Positions 25,199 through 37,640 of a stretch of 64,000 nucleotides of DNA are shown here, piece after piece. The position numbers and the translations under genes are program-made. The notes beneath the pieces are model-generated. The model did not search any database. It was not told the origin of the DNA and was given only the letters and a program-made list of their open reading frames with translations. The stretch lies in contig JTDE01001385.1 in assembly GCA_014338405.1 (NCBI GenBank), forward strand, positions 43,900-107,899, in the 5' to 3' direction. Position 1 is the stretch's first letter. The number at the start of each line of letters is the position of its first letter. This DNA is from Paragonimus skrjabini miyazakii. Its lineage: Eukaryota; Platyhelminthes; Trematoda; Plagiorchiida; Troglotrematidae.

Positions 25199-26379
25199 CT
25201 GAAGTTGTCAAATCACCTTCGCCTGTCCACGGAGTTGAATTCATCAATGATTGATCTGTGACACCTACTGATTCAAGTAAACCAGCAGATTTTTCATGAA
25301 TCGCATAGTTTGATACACTGGGTCGCACTGATTGAATTGGTGAACAAATTCCTGAACTCTGCGTATTAATTAGGGGGACTTTAGGATACGGAAGCTTGAC
25401 GTTTTCCAACACATTGGGTTTGTTTAATAATACTTCCGAACTACCAACCGTCAATATACTTCCTCCGCTTAGGCCCATGGATTGATCAGCAGATAGTGAA
25501 TGAGCCACACTCTGAGCACTTTTCAAACGCGGCCATTTTAGTACTTCCAGACCATACGATGCATCTGGGTCCAAAAGGATGTGTGAGTCCCAAGCCGTAG
25601 TGTCCGTTTTAATAGCACTTTGAATTGTCTGCCCACCAGACTCTTGGAAACAGACTTCATTTGATGTGCACACGGCAGATGATAAAATAGATGTATCTGG
25701 TATCTGAAGTTGTCTTGAGGTGGCCATCATCGGTGCAACTGAAGCAACAGGTAATTTTCCGCAGTTACCTGAGGGGGCAAAAAGATCGTTCATATGATGA
25801 TATCGATCAGCAAATGAGCCCATCGCTGTAGAAGGTCTTGGAACTTTTTGAACCTGAAATAGGGTTTCGGTGTCTGAGAAATAACCCAGTTCTTTGGATT
25901 TCTCTGCATCCTTTCGTGTGGGCAGGAACCCATCATCTCCATCCCCCGCATATGCAGACTGTTCCGTCGAATTTCTGAAGGGTAGTAAAAGTTCCAGTGC
26001 TGCATATTCGCTTTCCACATCGGAGAGATAGTAATTTTCATCCCAAAAGTTATTCTTGTTATTCGAATCCAAAGTAAGTTTGGACAAAGAAGATAGAAAA
26101 TGATCTGGATCTAATGGATTTCCGGTCAAATGATCAAAATGATCCGGCTGGAAAGATGCAGAACTGGCCGGAGTGATCGATTTTGAAAACAATGACGAAC
26201 CGTGTCTTGCTCTGTCTTTGTGGCTGGCAGATGGATCTGGAAAATTCTGATCTGCTACTTTGGTTTCACTAAGAAACTGATCGATTGATTCCTCCAGATC
26301 TCTTCGAAATCTTGGTGTGACCTCACCCTTCTGTTTGCCACCTTGTGAAGTGGGTGGCTTCCCATTTACATCTCGCTGA
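25199..26379 (-). CDS. Neuron navigator homologue, second long Ser-rich exon
   Basis: The acceptor CACATTTTTTAG is strong and the donor is AG/GTAAAT. The first base T completes the GG left from 28258 (GGT, Gly), and 393 codons plus 1 nt follow. After QRDVNGKPPTSQGG, the segment RRDLEESIDQFLSE is helical and charged. Two motifs, NYYLSDVESEYAALEL and LGYFSDTETLFQV, recall the paired GYMSDGD-type motifs of NAV proteins. The rest is Ser/Pro-rich and ends in SLMNSTPWTGEGDLTTS, comparable in position to the Ser-rich link before the NAV coil. The apparent earlier start at 26399 lies in the intron. Function by family: microtubule plus-end-associated scaffold in neurite guidance; this is inference from homology. 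Confidence 0.7.
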
Positions 26380-28257
26380 CTAAAAAATGTGTGCCACAAA
26401 AGGAAACGTGATCGATTATCGATTTAGTTTTGTAGCTATCTACTTATTGTGGCAATCGTGCAAATAAAATGACATCAGTTAAGTTCTCAGTGGTCTTCTA
26501 AACTAAACTCCTCCTGAAATTCCAATCTGTCGCACCTCCTCAAACTAACACACAAGTCCTCATGAACTCGGCAACCAACATCGCATAACTTGAGGTACGT
26601 TCGTCATCTAGGATTGGTAAATCAATCAATCTTTGTCGTATAGTTAAAGTGGCCGACGCTAGAGTGATAGAACCGATACAGTTACCTAAACTAGGACAAA
26701 GCTAATGTGGAAGAGAACGTAATTTATCTGTTCAAGTACGAAAAATAGAATTAGCATGAGACATTACCATGGAAACCATTTCAAACCGATGCAACCGTTC
26801 CTGTGACCCGTTATCTATGTGTGTTGTTAAGCTCACAAAAGTCCCGGCTCGTTTTTTCCAAAGGCAGGCCAAAAATCTAACAAGTAATTCTGGAATCACT
26901 CAGGAGTTACGGATTTTTAAATGGACACAAAAATAAGAACGGTTAAACTTCCAGTCAACTGGCAATTATAAGACATATTTAATCATTAATCGGAAAATAA
27001 CCACTTTCCTACTATTTTTGTAGAATCAACAAAGTTCACTTGTCCTACTGCTATTGAAGTAGACGTGAATTCAGATGCTTTACATTTACTTGCTTGTAGG
27101 GAGTGAACCAACCACTATGCTTCGGAATAGCAATCTGTTCAAAAATTATCCACAATAAAATAAAATCAATTTCCGCATCCTCTGGTGATCAATTTGTAAA
27201 AGCTGATTGAAGATAAAACGTTATACCGTTCGCACTCAGACACTTGTTCCACTACTTGTCTTTTGTGTTTTTCAGACGAATGGTTGAACAGATAAATATT
27301 GGTGGTTTCCGCTCTTAGTATCTTTCTTATTGTTTGAACTAGATCAGCCTAATCAATAATGCGTAGTATGATTTCGATAAAGGTTGTCATAATCAGATAT
27401 CCCTCATGAGTTGAATTGGTGGAAATTAATTATTCCTTATTTGATAACTATATGATGCCAAACATCTAAACATTCGATGTCGTATATAATATGGTTGTGC
27501 TGCACGGGTTTAATCTACCAAAGACAGAAGTATGGGCACAATCATAGAGAATACCATAAGATTCTTTAGATGGGGCAGACGTTACTGAGGTTGTGGGTTC
27601 GAAATCCGGTTGATCTGAATGTTTCTGTTTAGGGCTTGATCGGCCAACAGCGACCAGTTCGCATACGCCCCAGTCTGCCCCATGAGGATCTACGTGCTGT
27701 GTCGTAAAAGATGTTAATCAAATTAAGCCCTAAATATAAGACTGAAAATGTATGGAACTGAAACAACGAACCGAGCATATAGACCGAGTATATTTCCTTT
27801 AAATTAAACAATTAAAAGTACGTTTCACTGACTAGTGGTTTCCACCATCTCAAAGGAGTGCCTTTTGTTATTTGCTGCAAATAGGTTGGAATGGACTCAA
27901 TCGGTAGTAACCCGGGCGAAGCTCGGATTCCAACGAATTGTAGGAACCACATGTTCTTCCGCGGCGCGTGTATTACCGACTAAGTCAGAAATCTCATATT
28001 CAAACCCGATCATCCACTAACTTCCTAGCAAGACCTCTCAAGTAATGAAGGCTGGAATTCATCAACATTACGGCTGTAAATGGAACTGATAAATAGTATG
28101 CTGAGCTTCTCAGTGCTTGTGTAAGAGTGTCAAAACGACTAGCTGAACACCGACAATCCATCCTCTCACAAACTGAAATTTTATTTGGGGTATTGTACTG
28201 AGCACACTTGCTATGAGTGAAATGGGGGTCACGTCAAAAACTAGATCTCCCACCTAC
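26380..28257 (-). other. Intron of the navigator gene, with a weak tRNA-like scrap
   Basis: An intron of 1878 bp. Around 27570-27660 the text GTGGGTTCGAAATCC resembles a Pol III B box with one inserted base and may be a decayed SINE. Short ORFs at 27629-27811 and 27835-28020 look like chance. Confidence 0.5.
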
Positions 28258-30715
28258 CCGCATGCCGATGTGGCGCACACTCGCCGTGACTGGGTTGCCA
28301 TCTCTCCATGATCATTGAAATTTTTTGACGTAGCTGAAGGTGCTCCACAACGTTCTTTTGAGGGTTCGTAAAACTGACCAGCAGAGGCGAGGCGTGATCG
28401 ACCCGGATCGCAAAGCGCCTTGGGATGAGGGTAAGTTATGTTTGTGTAAGTAATGTCATCGTTAAGTGATCTGGTCTCCTTCCGTTGGTAACAGTTCCCG
28501 TGGGATGACATAAGGCAATCCGAAGCATCCGGATTGGCGGCGTATTTTGCTTCTTCGACTTGAGAATTTGAGCCACATGGACTAACACAGGATGTTATGG
28601 GGTTCGTTGGATAAGTTTTTATCAAAGTTTGTGGTCTGGTTGACCAATTCTGAGACTGGGCTGGGCGTGGTTCTAAGGGAACTGAGCTAGCCTTTGACAA
28701 GATAGGTTGAGAACGGTTAACTTCCTGATTGGCTAGACGGATTTCATCTCTGGTTTTAACCAATGAGTAAAGTTCACGCGCCTTCTGACGTGATAACATT
28801 TTAGGATCAACCGAGTTTGACAAATTCGAGGTGGTTGACGTCGGCGACTGTGAAAGCGCCGATGGTTGCTGAATTTTTGAATCGTTGTCGATAACCTGTA
28901 GCCGGTCACTCAGTAGAATGAAGGGTTCCGTAGATTTTGCTCTGACAGTGTTTTCGGAATACTTTGATATCATCTTATAACCCGATTGTAAAGGGGAATC
29001 TGGGACGTCGTATTGCACATTCGGGATGGCTCGGCTGCAACATCGCTGCGACGATGACGGAACATTCGAAGTCCTTTGAGATACTGTCGATACCACCAGG
29101 TGATCATTCTGTTTGGGCTGATCCGATGGAGAAGTGCATGCGCTATCTTTGGAATAGGATGATGAAGATATTCCACTGTCACAAAACTGTTTCTCATCTG
29201 CTGCAGAAAGATTCGACGTAGCGGAGTTCGACGTAGGTAGGAAGCTATGTTGTTTGCTACCCGTTAGCTTACACGATGCCGTCAAGGCTGGATTGTGCGC
29301 CATGGCACTGATTTCATCCAAACTGGAGCCTTTGTGCGGTAGGCGGAACGTGTGCGGGCTGGTTTGCGCGGCCGACACTTGCGCGCTTGTTGTAATATGT
29401 CTAGACGGAGAATCGGCATAATTAGAAACCTCTATATTGTGTTGCGGCATTTGTAAATTCATCGACCCCATCGGATAATACGAGAAGTGTGTAGCAGACT
29501 CTACAACGTTCGTGTTGCCATCACTGAGTAAGATCGCATGGTTTTTTTGAGCGTTCGGCATTTGGCACGCCAGTTTGGATGCTGTACCTCCAACGTACAT
29601 GCTTATGGGTACTTCTGGAGATGCGGACACGTATGTAGGGGCGTGATTAGAAGACATTTGGACCACAGCTACCGAGTGTGTACCTGCAAGTGAAGTTGCA
29701 ATGTCAGTGCGTTGTGGGAACGACCTAGGTTCACTGGCTCGACCGCTTATAACAAGTGGACGGCGCATGTCCTGAACTGATGGACGAGACTTAACTGATC
29801 CTGAACTGATCGGTATGTTGTACGGATTAGATGAGTGCGGGAAGGATGAATGGATCATTTGGCTGCTGTATTTGTCCACTAGTCCGCTAGACGTTTTACC
29901 ATCTTTAACATTACGTTTAGAGTATAATGGCCTAGAAAGAGTAGACATAGGTAAAGGTACGGCTGCATCTAAGGAAACTTCTACTGTTTTCGTTTTTGCA
30001 ACCAGTTTCTTTGTGGGCTCCTGGTCCACCTCACCTTTCTCCGTTGATTTGAATTTCCTGCGGCTAGCAGGTTTGACTTTGGGCGTTTGGTTGTGTGCGT
30101 TTCCTGAAAAAGTAGCCCTCACACCCGTCTGCATAGGCTCTATGTATTTTACTGACCCTGCACCGTTACAGCTTTGTTGGGAGTTGATGGCAGTTTGTTG
30201 AGAGAACGAGGCAATATTTCGTGGTTGCATAGTTGATGGCAGCTGACACTGTTTCAGGTTAGCTTCCGGCACTAATACTGGCCAGTTCGATCCGCCTGGT
30301 TGCTGTAGTATATGGCAATTTTCATCATTGTGGGCGGAATTTGTGTGAATCCCTGGTTGTGATATTGAATCTATTTTACTGTATTGTTTTGTGATAGTTA
30401 GTGGAGTCACGGAACGGAGATTGCGCCAAGTACCTATGGGTCTCACTGCTTGCGACGTATGGGGACTGTTAATAATCGGAAATCTGGGACTGTCGGACTC
30501 GGCGCCTGTTGGAGTGGAACAGCCCGAAGATGCGTTTCCCGAATGGGGCGATGCGCAGGAAGATCTATAACTCAGTGAACTCGCTCGACGGCACAATGGT
30601 GGTGCACCCAGAACGCTGTTGTTGCCTTGAGGGTTGAAGTTGCTCGTCCAACTGGGGCGCGGCAAACCTGAAGCTGTTGCTGAATAACACAGTTGCGGTA
30701 CCACAGAGCGGGAGG
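28258..30715 (-). CDS. Neuron navigator homologue, largest Ser/Pro-rich exon
   Basis: The acceptor is near-ideal (CATTTTTTCATAG) and the donor is GTAGGT. The exon carries 2 nt, 818 codons and 2 nt, without a stop. It starts (x)SRSVVPQLCYSATAS, so the real protein continues upstream: the first ORF codon at 30704 is a GTG inside the exon, not a start. Composition is dominated by Ser, Pro, Thr and Asn, with clusters such as RASSLSYRSSCASPHSG, a basic stretch near 30040-30070 (ASRRKFKSTEKGEVD) and a short charged helix SRQKARELYSLVKTRDEIRL at about 28725-28785. No folded domain is visible. Long disordered Ser-rich exons in this place, before the YxSD motifs and the coil, agree with the NAV layout. 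Dense codon use without stops over 2.4 kb makes coding certain; the identity comes from linkage to the downstream exons. Confidence 0.75.
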
Positions 30716-31355
30716 CTATGAAAAAATGACGAAAATATAATGATTAACTATGGAAATGGTACAAAGTTACTGCCACACGACCAACTGTAAGTTCCCAAGT
30801 CGAAGTCCATTCACCTGTGGTGGCGTGCATTATGTGAGACCATAACGTAAGCATTGTCCGAATGTTATACTATAATAAGCTAAGGATTATTAGTAATTAT
30901 CCAAATCACGTATTGTTCATCCTTGAACATTTTATTTGAAATAACAATGCAAAACTAAAACTGGTATATTGCGAACAATGTGTTTACGTATAGAAAAAGT
31001 ATCCGAATACTAGTGTAATCGGTTTGTCGTTAAAGCATAGCCTAATATGATTATCAACCGCCCCGGTCAACATGCCTAGCTGCTCTGCGAGCGAATAAGC
31101 ACCAATATATTCAGGCTTAAACAAGCGTAGATTGAATAAGACCAATGATGAATTTTAAAACAACCTTTCTGTATCCCAATCAGCACGTAAACTGATGCGC
31201 CAAATCTACACAAGGTATGTTCAAACATCTGATGATACAAAACAGTATAGTTATGTCAAATGGCCTTAACTCCGTTTGATCCTCAGGACAGTTAGAACAC
31301 AATAAATAGGAAAACATTAACTAGGATGTTTGTTATCATATCGATTGGACATCAC
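30716..31355 (-). other. Upstream intron, nothing recognised
   Basis: AT-rich DNA directly upstream of the acceptor at 30716. I see no exon or repeat. Confidence 0.45.
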
Positions 31356-31359
31356 CCAC

Positions 31360-31738
31360 AATTGATCGCAGCTGTCAAATCCCCATAGACTTTCCAGTCG
31401 GCCCTCTCGAACAGCAGAAGCACTAGACTCGAGTTTCGCTCTCATTAGAGCTCGTCAGTAGTGCATATCCTCGCCACTGCCAGGAGTAGAACCACGGCCA
31501 CCTTTTTCATGAGGCAACCGTGTTTACCACTGCGCCATTGACCTCACGTTAGGCACGACCGAATTATCATATATAAACTCTCAACCACTTCCGCTTGTGA
31601 GTAATGATCAGGTTGCCCGGTCGCCTCAAGAGAAGACACAGTTACTATCTGTTAACTCCAATCGATGACCCCTCGACTACTTCTCTCCAAGTTGAAATCA
31701 CAGAAATCGTCGACTTGTTGAGCGATATTTGATTATTG
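31360..31738 (-). repeat. tRNA-like repeat, minus-strand copy
   Basis: Read on the minus strand, this matches the unit at 12905-13392 almost throughout. It holds the A box (complement of 31528-31538), the B box with changes (complement of 31483-31493) and the terminal block CCGACTGGAAAGTCTATGGG. It lies head-to-head with the copy at 31741-31905. Confidence 0.65.
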
Positions 31739-31740
31739 AT

Positions 31741-31905
31741 GGCCTTGGTTCTAGTCCCGGCAGTGGCGAGCATATGCACTACTGACGAGCTCTAGTGAGA
31801 GGGAAACTCGAGGCTAGCGCTTCTGCTGTTCGAAAGGGGCCGACTGGAAAATCTATGAGAATGTGACATCTGCTATCAATTGTGGGTGATGTTCAATCAA
31901 CATGA
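31741..31905 (+). repeat. tRNA-like repeat, truncated plus-strand copy
   Basis: Begins at the B box (GGTTCTAGTCC, 31747-31757) and runs through the terminal block (GCCGACTGGAAAATCTATGAG) to CAATTGTGGGTG. It then continues into text that in the 12.9-kb copy starts the next unit (ATGTTCAA..., CCCCTACTACTCATCA). It forms an inverted pair with 31360-31500. Confidence 0.6.
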
Positions 31906-32800
31906 GAGTAAACATCCCCTACTACTCATCACTATTCAAATATCGCTCAACAAGTCAATGATTTGTGTTTGTTATCAGTTACGTAGTTACACGCCGACCA
32001 TAACATCTACCGCCGTTTTCCTGTCTCTCCCTGGTCATTGTTTTCATATTTATTGTGTCGTAATTAATCTGGTAATCAAGCACAGAAGACAAGTCTTGTC
32101 TGACATTTTGTCATTCTCATGCCTTCGATGGGTATTTTCGAACGAATGCTGAGAGAACCAACAAAAAGTTTCAGCGCACTCACAGCTTCACCAGACCAGT
32201 ACGAACAAACTAGTCTCAATATGTTACGCTTCTATTCACTTTCTTTAACCCAAAACATAAAGCAGACGAACCATATACATCAAGTAAACAGTGGGCCGAC
32301 GTGCAAATGGTCATACTGAATATTGCGCACTTTTGCTACTTTTTCTCCAGCTGATAAGCTCTGCTGAACACAGCTTCACTAAAGACCAAAGGACTTCGGG
32401 TTTTTGAGAAACCCTGTGTAACACCAAAACTAAAACCCTTCACTCTCCACAAATTTCCATTTCAGGGTCAAGGTGACTGGTTTAAGCATAATCGTAATCT
32501 TTCGTCAGCTCGATTCACACAGATGGAGCTCAATGTCCTTGCACCCACCTTGAGACTAAAATACCGTCAACAATGCTACTATGTTTGATACGCAAGTTTA
32601 ACTTGAATATAAGTATGATTGGCTGAAGGACCTGTCGCCAAAATTCGTTGATAAAACTGATTGGTTAGTAAATATTTCTAGTGTAACTTTCTTAGCACTC
32701 ATTTACTAACATGGCCGTCTAAAGTAAAAAGATTAGGAAACTATGAAAGACTGGAAATAAATACGACACTTGTTACTAGTAAAACTAGATTAAAACTCAT
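31906..32800. other. No gene recognised
   Basis: The first bases still match the tRNA-like repeat unit (to about 31965). Beyond that I see no supported repeat or exon; ORFs 31880-32152 and 32119-32319 are not recognisable. Confidence 0.4.
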
Positions 32801-32820
32801 TTATTGTCAGGAGCACAATT

Positions 32821-33640
32821 TTGGATAATCGGCTGTCAATGAACAACATACCGTTAGATTGCAAGTTACAAGATAACCTTATTTACCATTGTTGCACGGA
32901 TTTAGTGCGTATGCATGAGGCCATTAGGCACGGAAACATCGAGAATGAGGGCTGTAACGAGATTGCAAAATCTCTGCGACCACATTTATGGGTGAATATT
33001 TCAGTTTATTATTAAGCTGTTGGTTGACCAGAGTAGACATATTACATCCCATCCGCAAAATGTTAATCCTACTGTTCAGGGGAGTTCTTCAAGGCAGCAG
33101 ACAGTAGAACGGGTTTTGGTGAGTTCACAAGTTATGCACTCAATTGAGTCCGATTTCTTTCTTACAACTGTTGAACCCTCATATGGTTTTACCACTGGGC
33201 ACAATTTTTACACAGATATTTCCATCGAATCCCTCCAGGGTGTCAAAAATGTTCCAAGGATTTGTTTAAATACAGGTAGACGACGCGGTCATGAGTGGTC
33301 TGTTAGGTTCAACGTTAGCCGATAGCTTTTTACAAATGCTTAGACGGAAAATTCCAGATTGTCAAGACTGTCAAAACCGTATCGTACCAACCGATATTGA
33401 TGATATTTCGATTTCAACGGATAGTTTTCATTCCAATTTTCTTACGTTCTCAACGGTATTTGCCCGATTTTGTCCTTGTCTCATGAAACTGAATCCGACA
33501 GCAATTTAGCTTTTTTACAAGTCTTGTCACTATACCCACAGCGGTCATAAAAACTCAAGGCTGTAAACCGCTGTTTCCAGTAAGTTTCGTCTAGCACATA
33601 AAATTACAAGGAGATCACTGGACTTACATACTAAACTAGA
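32821..33640 (+). pseudogene. Penelope-like retroelement relic, reverse transcriptase part
   Basis: From about 33275 the plus strand reads VDDAVMSGLLGSTLADSFLQ, close to the Penelope-type RT block V.MG.PLGP.LAD.F. About 30 residues later DIDDISIST (33393-33420) stands where Y.DDI is expected, so the catalytic tyrosine position is altered. The preceding ORF (33020-33322) includes ISIESLQGVKNVP and is in a different frame from the RT block, so a frameshift separates them. ORF 32821-33015 may be an N-terminal piece. No GIY-YIG domain is seen downstream. This is a dead fragment. Confidence 0.5.
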
Positions 33641-34078
33641 ATAGGTACACTTATCGGTGCGCTTAAGGATGGTACGTTACGACTTTCTATTTATCATAAA
33701 GAAAAATTGAGCGAGCAGTACCGTTTGTTTGTCCATTTTGCCCTGATAGCAAAAATACTTGACTTGGTGGCTATCTTGGTTCACAAACTTAGGAATGACT
33801 GACAAGTTGTAGATATTAGAGAAAACGTAACTAGGAAATAGTTATCTCGAAAAATTCACAGAAGCTCATAAGTGAAACGGGTCAGCTCAAACGACTCAAA
33901 AGAAAGATATCTATCTACCTTTCCAAATGAAAGGAGGTCATCTGGCGCGTGATTTTTGTACAAAGTGAAATTTACCTCATCTCGTACATATGCGATCGTA
34001 CAATTACACTCGGTTCAAACTACCAGGGAATCAGTTTTATATAATCGTGTGCACAATTCGCCTAACTCCTGTCTCCCA

Positions 34079-34400
34079 TATTGTATACCGGTTCACACGC
34101 AGTTGTAGTGACGTTTGTAAGAGCAGAACAAATTGACGAATATCTCAACGAGGCCCAAATCACTTCCTTTAATGGTCAAAGCAAGTAGTAGCGCAACATT
34201 CTTACATCACGTTTGCATGACTCATCATGACAAATCACCAAGTTGACCCACACATTTTTTCGCAGGCAGATTTGAATTTTACTATTAGCGAGACTATATT
34301 GATCCGAACTCACTAACCGGCGTTTTGTGCTCAAAGGTGGTTGTAGCAACTCGTCGAGTTGCTGTGCTGTCGATTACGCAATACTTCGTTCAAATGAGTG
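34079..34400 (+). repeat. Dispersed repeat copy, family with 80-420
   Basis: Matches the window-start repeat in order and orientation: CACGCAGTTGTAGTGACG, AGAGCAGAACAAATTGACGA, CACCAAGTTGACCCACA, and GATCCGAACTCACTAACCGG followed by CG. Diverged, with no ORF. Confidence 0.5.
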
Positions 34401-37400
34401 CGTCTCTACTTACGATTAAAGGAAATCCAGTGTTATGAGTTTTAAGAGAAAGCACCCGTAACTGTCTGTTTTAAAAATAATTATACCCTCGCAAGATGAC
34501 AGTGGTATCTTATATTGATCTAGCAACTAATATCGTTGATTATTCAAATCCCACTAGAATAAGTCAAGTTAATAAAATGAAACAATGGCTCGAGACAACA
34601 GTGGAATTCTTCAGGTAGCGACTCTTTTCATTTCCATGCTTACTTTATAGACAAAAGATCATCTGTTGTGCTCATATGTCTATTTCTTGATATATGCAAT
34701 TACCAGGTTGACACACTACTAGGATTTCGGTCGTTCCAGGTACAGCCGTGTCTGGAAGGTCAAACGGAAATAGTCAGACGATGAACACTTATAGGTTTCT
34801 TCGTTGCACCACCGACCGGGTGACAAGGCATAATCCTATGGACATACAACAGAATTATTTTTGTAGTTGCGGTAATGATGTCTTCCGAATAATTAAGGAC
34901 GGGGTAAAAAAAATTACCCAGAAAAGTACAGAAAAGCACCCCAATCACCTAACGGTTGAACATGACCACCTAGTTATGTGGATTTACTAATGTTTATGTT
35001 ACGCTTTGCCATTTTTGCAGTAAGGATCACAATACAACCTCAGAAGATTGATTAACAAATCTGTAGAATGGCTTGAAGTCTTTCAGCTAATGGTAACTCA
35101 GTAAAATATTTTGGAGTGGCTTTTAAGTCTGCACAACTTGACATTTTTACTTTCTCATCCTCAAAATCAGTTGGATCAAATTCTGTGCCAACTCCCAACT
35201 CCCTTTCTGCTGGTTTTTTCTTAGTCACAACACATTACTGATGTCTTGTGAAAAGTTTATGATTCCTGTTTGTTCGTCAACCCCTTACAACATGTAATTA
35301 CTGCTACACACTTACAACTACTAATGGATAACCCCAACCATTTTCTGCCAAAGACCACAGGTTGGTCTAACTGGTAGCAGTGTGCATGAAAACTTACCCA
35401 ACCTCAAGACTACCACGGAAAACAGGTATACCAACTGGGTCACCATATGAAGTTTACTAACAAACACTACAGTGAAGCTCTTTGAAGCTAAAGTCACTCT
35501 GGCATACAGACCAAATGCATGGGTTCACATTTTCGTTTTACATCCGACTCAAACAGATTAAATCCATAGCCTCTTGATTATTCCTGTATCGAAAATAACT
35601 AACTACTAAGAGGAGAAAACGTTCGTATGCGTAGTATTCATCACCGTGTTGATTATAGAAAGACCTGCACGCAAGTTGAAAAATACAGCATACGTCAACT
35701 GTCGACACTAACTGACGTCATGTCGATATCTAACAAAAAACCAACTTATTTGACATGCCACAGGTAACGTTCGCACACTGTCCCAATTCACGAATATTTA
35801 CTTAAGCCTATTGGTACTTAGAAGACAAGACAAATAACACTTGTTCAAACGTACCATGTGTCGTCAAAACCGAAAGCCTACAGAGAAACAATAAAGCAAC
35901 ACTGTCATGTACCCCGAGATAGTAGAATTAGAACAAAATATCTCCTAACTACTGGGTATACCTCAGTCAAAAAAGCTTCAGTAAACATTGAAATTAGTGT
36001 AATTCTACACATAAATATCTTCCGCATCCGGCAAACAGTTGTACACGTGAGTACACTGAAGTAAACTAGCCTTACAACAAAATGACTCTGGATCAAAACG
36101 ATAACACTTCTGAACGGACATGGTTCACGAAGTCCACTGTGAACAGGAAAGAAACAAGGGCACCTCATATTGAAAGTCACCACTGCAGCACTTGCAAAAT
36201 CAACGACGGGAGGAACTCATGGTGGGTATCAGAAAAAGGCACAGTGCTACAGTCACCCACAAGTTGGCAGCAGATTCTAACTTTAGTTTGTGACGCAAAA
36301 GTGAAATGTTTACAGTACAGAGCATACCTTATTTCTATGACTAATGAACGACTTTGATTCTCGATGAAGTTGTGAACCAGTCTATTATATCAGCCTGCTC
36401 TGGTGACTGAAAACACAGTAGTGGGAGAGGTGTTTATAGGAACCGCAGTGTAGAGCTATGCCCCCTATATTACTGGTTGAATAATCCCTGAAGGATTAAA
36501 GGGGATGCAGTAATCAAATTACTTTGGTAATTGGACGAGCGAGATAAACTACTCACCAACCAGATATACGTGTTAACCATGTCTAGTGCGCAGTATCCTT
36601 CTGCATACACATAAAACACTTATTAAGCTCGTCAATAGTCACTATCGACGTTGCTCACTTCTCTCTCTTGTTGACAGCCATTTCGGACACAAAGTATTTT
36701 CCGTAAAGGTGTATCAGTGAACAACTAACGCGCAATACTGAACACAGAGTAACGTGCGAAACGCGATGCCCCGTGGTCAGTCACACGTGATCGCGATAAT
36801 TATGAATTAAACAAATATTCTTTTCAGCAGTCCGTTAGAGGCGAACATTATGTGGATTGGTAAACGGAGATGGAAAACTGCCTTCAGTTTGCATAGGGAT
36901 ATATGAAGTTGTAAAAGTGTTGAATATCTCACAGATTGCAGTATGTAGAGCCAAAGTGAATGTAAATTTCCACTAAATGCGGATTAAACAAACGACCGAT
37001 ACTTACACAGATGACACTTTAGGACTAACAGTATTCTTGCCTAAGTTGCCGATGACTGCATTTTTAGTGTTTTACGTTGTGAGATTGTCACCTATAAAGA
37101 GAGTCGAAAAACTGAACGAAGAACGGTACAATCGTTCACAAAAGTTACAATTCTTCCCTAAAAATTTTGGTCATTTTGGTCAAAAATACAAAAACATCAA
37201 ACCGTTAAAAAGTGATGGCTAACTTGTTCACAGCTGGGACTAAATACAGTCCGTAATGACCGTCTCACCCTCTTATTCGTAGTCACGTGTCACACATGCG
37301 ATACAGACTACTTCCCACCCACCTGCACAAGCGCACACTTACAGCTGCCGGTTCTGCAACCATTTTATCAGTTCAAGACACACGAGCCAGTATGATACCT

Positions 37401-37565
37401 TAAATGCATTCTGTCAACTGAATTTCTCCAGCTGAATGTCTTGATGAGATGAGAACACGGACTTTTTAGGCAGCCTTCCGGTTAACCCACATCGACCCAC
37501 AATAGGGAGGTGCGAACAAGCAGTGTATCCTCCGAATGTTATAACTCGTGGCCAGCGCTGCTCAT
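34401..37565. other. No gene recognised
   Basis: ORFs at 34748-34990, 35905-36183 (minus), 36082-36357 and 36977-37222 were read and have no recognisable domain. The 36082 ORF has a good ATG context (AAAATGA) and many charged residues, but no splice site or homologue that I recognise. A TAAGTTTTC-type donor-like site near 35390 on the minus strand did not give an exon consistent with the navigator phases. Confidence 0.35.
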
Positions 37566-37567
37566 AG

Positions 37568-37640
37568 GACTAGTGACTAATCAGATAACGGCTTGACCTC
37601 GTAACAGAATGGTTTGCCGGTTCGCTCCCCATTCAGTCTA
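37568..37640 (+). repeat. tRNA-derived SINE-like segment (Ser-type head)
   Basis: The text GTGACTAATCAGATAACGGC, CTTGACCTCGTAACAGAATG, then GTTTGCCGGTTCGCTCCCC resembles a type II or SINE head of the pattern GTGGCCCAGTGGTTAA.GC, CTTGACTTGTAAC..AATGG, GCCGGTTCGATCCCC. The B box is GGTTCGCTCCC at 37619-37629. It does not fold as an intact tRNA, so it is not called as a gene. Confidence 0.4.

Noticed and set aside
26380..26399. ORF start at 26399 (minus) as the beginning of a gene
   Set aside because: The first codon is TTG and lies within the polypyrimidine-acceptor stretch; the phase shows that the exon starts at 26379.
29815..30201. 128-codon plus ORF opposite the large navigator exon
   Set aside because: Antisense shadow of a long, stop-free Ser-rich frame.
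30704..30704. GTG at 30704 (minus) as a start codon
   Set aside because: It lies 11 bases inside an exon with an ideal acceptor at 30716; the protein continues upstream.
35370..35440. Minus exon with GTAAGT donor at about 35390 (GIPVFRGSLEV frame)
   Set aside because: Phase does not match the neighbouring navigator exons and the acceptor is poor; no support beyond the donor.
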